Positions 46,101-53,181 of a stretch of DNA of 64,000 nucleotides are shown here, one piece after another; the first letter of the stretch is position 1, and each line of letters starts with the position of its first letter. The stretch is from assembly GCF_030450055.1 (NCBI RefSeq), contig NZ_CP118480.1:496001-560000 (forward strand), written 5' to 3'. This DNA is from Gallaecimonas kandeliae. Its GTDB lineage: Bacteria; Pseudomonadota; Gammaproteobacteria; Enterobacterales; Gallaecimonadaceae. The notes under the pieces are model-generated. The model did no database searches, was not told the origin of the DNA, and was given only the letters and a program-made list of their open reading frames with translations. The position numbers and the translations under genes are program-made.

Positions 46101-48482
46101 ATGTCCAGGCGCATAGCTCCAGCCCGCAACCAGGATCCCCCCTTCATCAGCCTGCAACTCAAGCTCAGCCTGATCTTGCTGGTGCTGCTGGCGGGTTTCG
46201 CCCTGGCCCAGTACTGGTGGACGCTGCAGCAACAACAGTCCCTGCTGGACGAACGCCAGGCCAGGGCTAACCAAGGCGTCACCCGGCTCTTCAACGGCTA
46301 CCTCCAGGCACAGCGGCAACAGGCCGAACAGTTGGTTTACGCCCTGCTGGGCGATGAGTCCCTGGGCGCGGACGCCATCCGGGCCCGGCTGGCAGAGCGC
46401 TGGCCCCGCCTCCAGCAACAGGGGCAGTGGCAGCGCCTGACCTTGCGCCGGGGCAACCAGATCCTGATGAACCTCGGTACTCCCCGGCCTGTGGCCACAA
46501 CCCTTGACGAGGACGGCGGCCTCTATTGCCTGGTGCGTTGCGTACAGCAGCTGACCTTGCCGTTGCAGGACGGGCTGCAACTGGAGCTGGTGCTGCCGCT
46601 GCAGGCCGTACTGGCGCAGATCCACAGCCAATTGGACCTGGACCTGCTGCTGCTGAGGCCGGGGGCAGGCGCCCGAGTCTGGGGCCTGGGGGTGGCCGAG
46701 TCGGCGGCCAGCCCCGCCCTGATGACCCACCTCCAGCAATTGACAGGCAGTCATCCCTTCAGCGAACAGCAGATCCGGGGCGCCAACCGGCGCTGGCTGA
46801 CCTGGTGGCTGCCCCTGGAGCAGTTGCCCGCCGCCGGCCTGCTGGTGGGTGTCGATCTCAGTCTGGAAGCGGCCGACGCCCTGGTCTGGCAGGGCCAGGT
46901 GCTGTGGTGGCTGCTGGGTGGCCTCTTCGCCATCGGCATCAGCCTCTGGGGCTGGCACCTGCGGCGGCGCCTGGCCGGCCAGGTGGCCCTGTTGCCTTGC
47001 CTGGCTCAGCAGCCCCAGGCCCTGCCGGCCAGGAAGCCGGGGCGCAGCCGGGACGAACTGGACGAACTGGCCGATGCCAACCAGGAACTGGCCGGGCAGC
47101 TGGCGGCGATGGACGCCAAGATGCAGAACCAGTTGGAGATGCTGGAGTACCGGCTGCGCTACGATCCCCTGACCGGCCTTGCCAACCGCAACCACCTGGA
47201 AGAAAAGCTGACCTTGCTGCTCAGCCACAACGACGGGGAAGAGCTGGCGGTGATCTTCGCCGATATCCAGCAGTTCAAGGCGATCAACGACAGCCTGGGC
47301 TACGAGCAGGGAGATCTGCTGCTGCAGGAGGTGGCCAAGCGGCTGCGGGAGGCGGCCGGCAGCTGCCAGGGGCTGGGGCGCTTCAGTGCCGACAAGTTCG
47401 TGGTGTTGCTGCGTTTTCGGGAAAGGGAGCAGCTCAAGCTGATGCTGCAGCAGCTGCACTGGCACCTCCAGTCCCCCATAGTGTTGCCCGGCATCAGCTG
47501 CCAGGTGGCGGCGGTGATGGGGGTGGCGGTCATCAAGGACGAACCCCTCAACCCCTCTGAACTGCTGCGCCGGGCCGAGTTGGCCCTGCACCATGCCAAG
47601 GCGGCAGGCCGCAGCCAGGGCTATTACAACAGCGACATGCAGGACAGGCTCAAGGCCAGGTTGGAGCTGGAGCGGGACCTGATTGATGCCCTCAAGCTGC
47701 AACAGTTCGAGCTGCACCTCCAGCCCAAGTACCGGCTGGATGACGGCACCCTGGCCGGCTTCGAGGGCTTGATCCGCTGGCACCATCCTAAGAAGGGACT
47801 GGTGAGTCCCCAGGCCTTCATTCCCCAACTGGAAAGCACCGACAGGATCATCGATCTCGGCTACTGGGTCATCGAAGAGGCCCTGGCCATGTTGGCAAGG
47901 CTCGAAGCCTCGGGGCTGCGGGACTGCCACCTGGCGGTGAACCTGGCCTGCCGCCAGTTCCTCGACGCCTCCCTGCCCACCTTCGTGGCTTCGGCGCTGC
48001 GCCGCCACCAGCTGGACGCCAGCCGCCTGGAGCTGGAAGTCACCGAATCGAGCCTGGTGGACCACTTCGACAATGCCGTCGCCTCCCTGGAGGCCGTCAA
48101 GGCCCTGGGTGTGACTGTGGCCATAGACGACTTCGGGACCGGCTATTCGTCCTTGAGCTACCTGCGCAAGCTGCCCTTCGACGTGGTGAAGATCGATCGC
48201 AGCTTCGTCATAGGCCTGGGCCAGGACGAGATGACAGGCCAGATAGTGCAGAGCCTGGTCGAGCTGGTTCACAACCTGGGCGGCGAGGTGGTGGCCGAGG
48301 GCATAGAGACACAGCAGCAGCTGCGGGTCTTGACCGACCTGGGCTGCGACCTCGGCCAGGGCCTGCTGTTGGGGCCGCCCTTGTCCGAGGCCCAGCTGCT
48401 GCGCCGCCTGGGGCCCGAGTTGCACGAACTGCCCATCATCAGGCCAAAAAAAGCCCGGCTGGGCCGGGTAAGGGAGGATTGA
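46101..48482 (+). CDS. Membrane GGDEF/EAL protein with degenerate GGDEF
   Basis: 793 residues. TM1 (about 20-40), a periplasmic region, TM2 (about 268-290), a coiled segment with acidic heptads (about 305-350), GGDEF-like and EAL domains. The GGDEF site reads SADKF (429-433), so cyclase activity is unlikely. The EAL motif is EGL (from 555) but catalytic residues remain: NLACRQF, EVTESS, DDFGTGYSS, VKIDRSF and AEGIET. It is thus probably a phosphodiesterase, or a CsrD/MshH-like regulator. GGGAGG lies upstream of the ATG at 46101. Confidence 0.85.
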   Translation: MSRRIAPARNQDPPFISLQLKLSLILLVLLAGFALAQYWWTLQQQQSLLDERQARANQGVTRLFNGYLQAQRQQAEQLVYALLGDESLGADAIRARLAERWPRLQQQGQWQRLTLRRGNQILMNLGTPRPVATTLDEDGGLYCLVRCVQQLTLPLQDGLQLELVLPLQAVLAQIHSQLDLDLLLLRPGAGARVWGLGVAESAASPALMTHLQQLTGSHPFSEQQIRGANRRWLTWWLPLEQLPAAGLLVGVDLSLEAADALVWQGQVLWWLLGGLFAIGISLWGWHLRRRLAGQVALLPCLAQQPQALPARKPGRSRDELDELADANQELAGQLAAMDAKMQNQLEMLEYRLRYDPLTGLANRNHLEEKLTLLLSHNDGEELAVIFADIQQFKAINDSLGYEQGDLLLQEVAKRLREAAGSCQGLGRFSADKFVVLLRFREREQLKLMLQQLHWHLQSPIVLPGISCQVAAVMGVAVIKDEPLNPSELLRRAELALHHAKAAGRSQGYYNSDMQDRLKARLELERDLIDALKLQQFELHLQPKYRLDDGTLAGFEGLIRWHHPKKGLVSPQAFIPQLESTDRIIDLGYWVIEEALAMLARLEASGLRDCHLAVNLACRQFLDASLPTFVASALRRHQLDASRLELEVTESSLVDHFDNAVASLEAVKALGVTVAIDDFGTGYSSLSYLRKLPFDVVKIDRSFVIGLGQDEMTGQIVQSLVELVHNLGGEVVAEGIETQQQLRVLTDLGCDLGQGLLLGPPLSEAQLLRRLGPELHELPIIRPKKARLGRVRED
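48445..48468 (-). terminator. Probable terminator of the nag operon inside the EAL gene
   Basis: On the minus strand CCCGGC-CCA-GCCGGG is followed by TTTTTTTGG. It ends the nagK-nagP transcript but lies within the last 15 codons of the opposite-strand EAL gene, which encodes a basic tail there. Confidence 0.7.
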
Positions 48483-48483
48483 C

Positions 48484-48518
48484 GGCGGCAGGGCCTGACG
48501 GAGAATGGCCCTGCCGCC
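48484..48518. repeat. Perfect 12-bp hairpin after the EAL gene
   Basis: GGCGGCAGGGCC / GGCCCTGCCGCC separated by 11 nt, beginning one base after the stop codon. No T-run follows on either strand. Confidence 0.6.
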
Positions 48519-48555
48519 TGGTCTACCCCGGCTACGGAACGGGGCAGAGGCACCC

Positions 48556-48567
48556 GCCATGCATGGC
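48556..48567. repeat. Palindrome GCCATGCATGGC
   Basis: Perfect 12-bp palindrome in the 161-bp gap between the EAL gene and nagP. Confidence 0.5.
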
Positions 48568-48615
48568 GCCTCCAGGGAAAGGAGCCAGGGGTTGCGGGTG
48601 AATGGCGCTGCTGAG

Positions 48616-48635
48616 CGGGCCGGCGTCCCGGCCCG
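48616..48635. repeat. Hairpin CGGGCCGG-CGTC-CCGGCCCG
   Basis: Perfect 8-bp stem with a 4-nt loop, 8 bp past the nagP stop on the minus strand. No T-run, so not a classic terminator. Confidence 0.55.
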
Positions 48636-48643
48636 AGTTCAGA

Positions 48644-49966
48644 TCACCAGCGGCGTTTCTTGTGGCCCACCAGGGCGAAATGGAGGATGAAGGCATAACA
48701 GGGCAGCATCAGCAGGTAGGCCTGCTGGTTGCTGAAGAGATCCGACAGCAGGCCGTAGAGCAGCGGCACCAAGGCGCCGCCGGCGATCCCCATGATCAGC
48801 AGCGCCGAACCTCTCGCCGTGAATTTGCCGAGGCCGTCCAGGGCCAGGGGCCAGACGGCCGGCCAGACCAGGGCGTTGGCCAGGCCCAGCAGGGCCACGA
48901 AGGTGACCGTATTGGGCAGGGGCGGCAGGCCCAGCCAGCCCCAGAGCAGACTGGACAGCCAGTGATGGTCTGGGCTTGAGAACACCACCGACAGGCAGAG
49001 CACCACCCCCAGCAGTGCCGACAGGGTCAGGGCCTGGGCCTGCTTGATGACCCTCGGGATCAGCGCCAGTCCCAGCAGGTAGCCCAGCACCATGAAGGCC
49101 ATGGTGTAGGAGGTCAGGGAGGTGGCATTGGCCACTCCCAGCTTGGAACCGAAGAGCCCTATGGTGTCCCCCGCTATCACTTCCACCCCCACATAGAAGA
49201 AGAGGGTCAGGGCGCCCAGCACCAGCTGCGGGAAGTGCAGCACCGAGTGCTTATCGCCGTGGTCGTGCAGCTCGGCCTGCTCGTGCTCGATTTCCAGCTC
49301 CGGCAAGGGTGAGAAGTTCATGGCCACCGCCAGCACCAGCAACGCCAGGCCCATGCCGAGGTAGGGCAGGATAAGGCCGTGGGCCAGGGACGCCACCTGG
49401 GCCGCCCTGGCCGCCGGCTCCAGGGCCGCCACCGTCTTGGCGGTGATGCCCTGGAAATCTCCCAGCACCAGGGCGGTGAAGACGATGGGCGCCGCCACGC
49501 CGGCGCCCTTGTTGAGCAGCCCCATCACCGAGATGCGGGCGGCGGCACTTTCCTTGGGCCCTATGTGCACTATGTAGGGGTTGGAAGCGGTCTGCAGTAT
49601 GGTCAGGCCCGTGCCCACCACGAACTGGGAGACCAGGAAGATGGCGAAGGTCTGACTGAGGGCGGCCGGGATAAAGCCCAGGCAGCCCAGGGCGATCAGC
49701 CCCAGGCCCAGGCTCATGCCCTTCTTGTAGCCGGTGCGCTCCAGGAGCCAGGCCATGGGCAGGGCCGTGACCGTGTAGGCGATATAGAAGGAGAAGGCCA
49801 CGAACAGCGACTGGGTACTCGACAGATCGCAGACGATCTGCAGGAAGGGGATCAGGGCCCCGTTCAACCAGGTGATGAAGCCGAAGATGAAGAACAAGGT
49901 GCCGATGATGGCCATGGGCACCAGGCTGCTGCGGGTGTTGACTGGCGTACTCATAGTTGCGTCCAT
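48644..49966 (-). CDS. nagP: FucP-family sugar permease, probable N-acetylglucosamine transporter
   Basis: 440 residues, twelve predicted membrane helices, major facilitator fold of the FucP/GlcP group (GFITWLNGALIPFL and the TASNPYIVHIGP motif). Co-location with nagK, nagA and a SIS-type deaminase identifies it as NagP, the GlcNAc:H+ permease known from Shewanella and Xanthomonas, where import is not by a phosphotransferase system. A His-rich loop (EHEQAELHDHGDKHS) lies in the central cytoplasmic region. Last gene of the operon. Confidence 0.88.
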   Translation of the reverse strand: MDATMSTPVNTRSSLVPMAIIGTLFFIFGFITWLNGALIPFLQIVCDLSSTQSLFVAFSFYIAYTVTALPMAWLLERTGYKKGMSLGLGLIALGCLGFIPAALSQTFAIFLVSQFVVGTGLTILQTASNPYIVHIGPKESAAARISVMGLLNKGAGVAAPIVFTALVLGDFQGITAKTVAALEPAARAAQVASLAHGLILPYLGMGLALLVLAVAMNFSPLPELEIEHEQAELHDHGDKHSVLHFPQLVLGALTLFFYVGVEVIAGDTIGLFGSKLGVANATSLTSYTMAFMVLGYLLGLALIPRVIKQAQALTLSALLGVVLCLSVVFSSPDHHWLSSLLWGWLGLPPLPNTVTFVALLGLANALVWPAVWPLALDGLGKFTARGSALLIMGIAGGALVPLLYGLLSDLFSNQQAYLLMLPCYAFILHFALVGHKKRRW

Positions 49967-50016
49967 GGGTTTACCTTCAGTGGTTGTCTGCGCCTGACGG
50001 CGCTTGTCGGGACGGA

Positions 50017-51132
50017 TCAGGCCATTTGGCCGCCTATCCAGCTTTGTTTTACTTCCAGGTCGTTGCTGAGCAATACCATGTCGGCCTTCATGCCCGGTTG
50101 CAGCAGGCCGCCGCCGTCCAGGCCCAGATAGCGGGCCGGGGTCAGGCCGGCCATTTGCAACGCCTGCTCCAGGCTGGCGCCCATCTGGGCCATGGCGTTG
50201 CGCACCGCCGTGGCCATGTCCAGGGCCGAGCCGGCCAGGCGGCCGTCCTTGTCTGTCATGCGGTCGCCGTCCCGGTAGAGGACGTCCCCGAAATAGGGAT
50301 AGTGGCGCTCGCTGCTGCCGACGGCGGCCATGGCGTCCGTCACCAGCATCAGCCCCTCCACGCCCTTGGCCTTGAAGGCCAGGCGGGCGCAGGCCGGGTG
50401 CAGGTGGTAGCCGTCGAGGATGATGCCGCAGCGGGCGTCACCGGCCAGGGCAGCGCCCACCATGCCGGGGCTGCGCGAACCCAGCTGCGACATGGCGTTG
50501 AAGAGGTGGGTGAAGCCGTCGGCACCGGCGGCCAGGGCGGCCTGGACGGTATCGAAGTCGGCGTCGCTGTGGCCCAGGCATACCTTGACCCCGGCCTGCA
50601 CCAGCTGGCGGATGTCTTCGGGATGGACAGTCTCTGGCGCCACCGTCAGCAGCCTCACTCCCAGATCCTCCCGGCAGTAGAGGGCCATCTCGGCCTGGCC
50701 AAGGCGGCGGATATGCTCGCGCTTGTGGATGCCCTTGCGGGGCTCGGACAGGTGCGGCCCTTCGAAATGGATGCCCAGCACCCCGGGCAGTTTTTGGGCC
50801 AGGGCCTGGCTGACGGCGGCGGCGGCGGCTGCCATCTTGGCCAGATCGTCGGTGATCAGGGTCGGCAGCATGGCTGTGGTGCCGAAGCGGGCATGGGCGG
50901 CCACCATGGCCGCCAGGCAATGGAGATCTGGGCTTTCGTTGAAGAGCTGGCCGCCACCGCCGTTGACCTGGATATCGACAAAGCCCGGCACCAGCATGCC
51001 GTCCAGCTTCTCGGCGCCGCTTGAGTTGTCCAGGCCCAGGGCCACCACCTTGTCGCCACTCAGGCTGATGGTGCAGTCCTGGTGCCACTGGTGGCCGTCG
51101 AAGAGCCGGGAGACGCGGTAGCTGCGCAGCAT
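50017..51132 (-). CDS. nagA: N-acetylglucosamine-6-phosphate deacetylase
   Basis: 371 residues, amidohydrolase fold. It has the metal-site region IHFEGPHLSEPRKGIH, CLGHSDADF, HLFNAM (substrate) and the catalytic Asp in LVTDAMAAVG. It turns GlcNAc-6-P to GlcN-6-P and acetate. Its ATG shares a base with the nagB-II stop (TGATG). Confidence 0.95.
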   Translation of the reverse strand: MLRSYRVSRLFDGHQWHQDCTISLSGDKVVALGLDNSSGAEKLDGMLVPGFVDIQVNGGGGQLFNESPDLHCLAAMVAAHARFGTTAMLPTLITDDLAKMAAAAAAVSQALAQKLPGVLGIHFEGPHLSEPRKGIHKREHIRRLGQAEMALYCREDLGVRLLTVAPETVHPEDIRQLVQAGVKVCLGHSDADFDTVQAALAAGADGFTHLFNAMSQLGSRSPGMVGAALAGDARCGIILDGYHLHPACARLAFKAKGVEGLMLVTDAMAAVGSSERHYPYFGDVLYRDGDRMTDKDGRLAGSALDMATAVRNAMAQMGASLEQALQMAGLTPARYLGLDGGGLLQPGMKADMVLLSNDLEVKQSWIGGQMA

Positions 51133-52124
51133 CAGAGGGTCCTCGTCACCTTGTTGAGGCCGGCCGGCGCGTCCGGGTTCAGGCCCAGCTGCACCGCCAC
51201 CTCGGCGATGTCCAGGTAGAAGCGTTGCAGCAGGCAGAGCGGCGCCAGCCTGGGGTGCACGGCTTCTTCCACCTTGAGGTGCAGCACCTTGGCGCCGCGA
51301 CCTTCCACGTCCGCTATCTGGGCTTGGTGGTTGGCGGCCGACTCGTCGTCTACCTGCAGTTCGATGACGGTCAGGGGCCTGGAGGCCAGGGTCACGGGGC
51401 CGTGGAGGAACTCGGCGCTGGAGAAGGCCTCGGCCTGGATGCCGCAGACCTCCTTGAGCTTGAGGGCCAGCTCCCGGGAGATGGCGTAGCCGAGGCCACG
51501 CCCCAGCACTATGCCGTGGCGCAGCGCCTTGAGGTCGTCCAGGCGCAGCTGGGGCTGGCCCTTGCAGACCTTGTCCAGCACCTGGGGCAGGGCGGTGAGG
51601 GCCTGTTCCAGCTCCTTGTTGCGGGTCCAGGCTGCCACCAATTGGGCGATGGCCGAGAGGGTGCAGAGGTAGCTCTTGGTGGCGGCCACCGCCGTCTCGG
51701 GGCCGGCCTTCAGTGGCAACACGGCGTCGGCCAGTTCGGCCAGGGGCGAGCGTTCGTCGTTGACCAGGGCCAGCACCATGGCGCCGGCGGCCTTGGCCGC
51801 TTCGGCCTGGGCCAGGATATCGGGGCTGCGGCCGCTCTGGGAGATCACCAGCACCAGGGCGTCCTTGAGCTGCAGCTGGCGGCCATAGACGCTGGTCACG
51901 CTGGGGGCCGCTGCGCAGACAGGTACCCCGGTTTCTATTTCAATCAAGTACTTGGCGAAGACGCCGGCATGGTCGGAAGAGCCGCGCCCCACCATCATCA
52001 CCAGCCTGGGCTTGAGCTTGCGGATCCGCTCTCCCAGCATGGCCGCCAATGTGGCGTTGTGGCTCAGTTGTTCGGCGATGCGCTGGGCGCTTTCACGGGC
52101 CTCGGTAGCCATCAGGGTGGTCAT
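51132..52124 (-). CDS. nagB-II: Glucosamine-6-phosphate deaminase, SIS type (NagB-II)
   Basis: 330 residues with two SIS domains, related to the isomerase half of GlmS but without the glutaminase domain. Motifs: MVGRGSSDHAGVFAKYLIE, VISQSGRSPDILAQAEAAK and LGRGLGYAISRELALKLKE. In marine gammaproteobacteria this form replaces the classical NagB and makes fructose-6-P. It overlaps nagK (ATGA, 52121-52124) and nagA, so the three are coupled. Confidence 0.92.
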   Translation of the reverse strand: MTTLMATEARESAQRIAEQLSHNATLAAMLGERIRKLKPRLVMMVGRGSSDHAGVFAKYLIEIETGVPVCAAAPSVTSVYGRQLQLKDALVLVISQSGRSPDILAQAEAAKAAGAMVLALVNDERSPLAELADAVLPLKAGPETAVAATKSYLCTLSAIAQLVAAWTRNKELEQALTALPQVLDKVCKGQPQLRLDDLKALRHGIVLGRGLGYAISRELALKLKEVCGIQAEAFSSAEFLHGPVTLASRPLTVIELQVDDESAANHQAQIADVEGRGAKVLHLKVEEAVHPRLAPLCLLQRFYLDIAEVAVQLGLNPDAPAGLNKVTRTL

Positions 52125-53014
52125 ACGGCTTTTCCTCCTGCCGAGCGTTGTTGGGCAAAGAAAATGGCGCCCATTTCGGGCTCTTGCAGCGCCGGGGACA
52201 ACAGCGCCGCGGTTTGGGAAGACAGATGCGGCTGCCAGAGCGGCGCCAGGCCACCGATCATCGACAGCCGGAGCCGGCCGGCCGGGCTCAGCTTCTGGGC
52301 CAGGGCGTCCAGGTAGGCGGCGCCCTCATTGATGAGGCCGCCGGCCAGGGCGTCGCCGGCCTTGGCCTCGGCAAAGACCAGGCCCGCCAGGCGGGCGAAG
52401 ACGGCGGACGGTTGGCCGGAGAACTGGTCCATCAGGGCAGTGGCGTCCTGGGTGCCGGTGCTTTCCAGCACCCTCTCGACCAGGGAGGTATCCGGGCCCA
52501 GCCCATCCAGGGCCAGCAAGGTGGCCTGCACGGCGGCCAGCCCCAGCCAGGCGCCGCTTGCCTTGTCACCTAGGGGGAAGCCGTGCCCGCCCAGAAACTG
52601 TTGCTCATCGCCGTCCTGGGCGAAGCCGCTGGAGCCGGTGCCGGTGATGATGACGGCGCCTTCCTCGCCCTGGTGGGCGCCGAGGCAGGCGATGTGCAGA
52701 TCCGTGGTCAGGAAGAAGGCGGCGAAGGGGTGGGCCCAGGCCAACATGGCGCTGTGGGTGCGGGGGGCGTTGATGCCGGCAAGGCCTGCCCCCACTATCA
52801 GGTGCCCCAGCAGGTTCTGGGACAGGCCGGCCGACGCCAGGGCGCTGCTGGCGCTGGCCAGTACCGCCTCCTGGGCCCTTTCCAGGCCCTGCACCGGGTT
52901 GGCCGGGCCCGCCAGGCCTTCTCCCAGTATGCCGCCGGCCGGGCTGTAAAGCAGGGCCCGGCACTTGCTGCCGCCGCCGTCAATGCCCAGGTAAAGCTTC
53001 TCGTCACTCATCAT
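52121..53014 (-). CDS. nagK: N-acetylglucosamine kinase (BadF/BadG ATPase family)
   Basis: 297 residues of the ASKHA fold: GIDGGGSKCRALLY (phosphate 1), VIITGTGSSGFA (adenosine/phosphate 2) and a C-terminal adenosine loop SMIGGLAPLW. It phosphorylates the GlcNAc brought in by NagP, replacing the phosphotransferase route of E. coli. First gene of the nagK-nagB-nagA-nagP operon; operator sites lie 77 and 124 bp upstream. Two consecutive ATG codons (53014 and 53011) are possible starts. Confidence 0.93.
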   Translation of the reverse strand: MMSDEKLYLGIDGGGSKCRALLYSPAGGILGEGLAGPANPVQGLERAQEAVLASASSALASAGLSQNLLGHLIVGAGLAGINAPRTHSAMLAWAHPFAAFFLTTDLHIACLGAHQGEEGAVIITGTGSSGFAQDGDEQQFLGGHGFPLGDKASGAWLGLAAVQATLLALDGLGPDTSLVERVLESTGTQDATALMDQFSGQPSAVFARLAGLVFAEAKAGDALAGGLINEGAAYLDALAQKLSPAGRLRLSMIGGLAPLWQPHLSSQTAALLSPALQEPEMGAIFFAQQRSAGGKAV

Positions 53015-53090
53015 TCCATCCGTACCTTGTCTTGCCGCCAGCCCCTTTCGGAACAGAAATCAACCAGCTTGGGATTGAGCCTAACAGAGA

Positions 53091-53108
53091 AATGACAGCG
53101 TTGTCATT
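53091..53108. promoter_or_regulatory. NagR-like operator upstream of nagK
   Basis: AATGACAGCGTTGTCATT, a 7-4-7 palindrome (AATGACA/TGTCATT) with the central CG of LacI-family operators. On the minus strand it contains ATGACA, which can serve as the -35 of the nagK promoter, so binding would repress. The same core occurs at 55808-55821. Confidence 0.75.
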
Positions 53109-53137
53109 TTATTCTCGGCGCCAATTTAAAATTCTCG

Positions 53138-53151
53138 TTACAACGTTGCCA
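53138..53151. promoter_or_regulatory. Second, weaker NagR-like operator upstream of nagK
   Basis: TTACAACGTTGCCA agrees with the palindrome TGACAACGTTGTCA at 12 of 14 positions. Its centre is 45 bp upstream of the stronger site, about four helical turns, allowing a repression loop. Confidence 0.45.
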
Positions 53152-53181
53152 AAAATGTGATGAAGCTCGGCCGGCCAGCAG

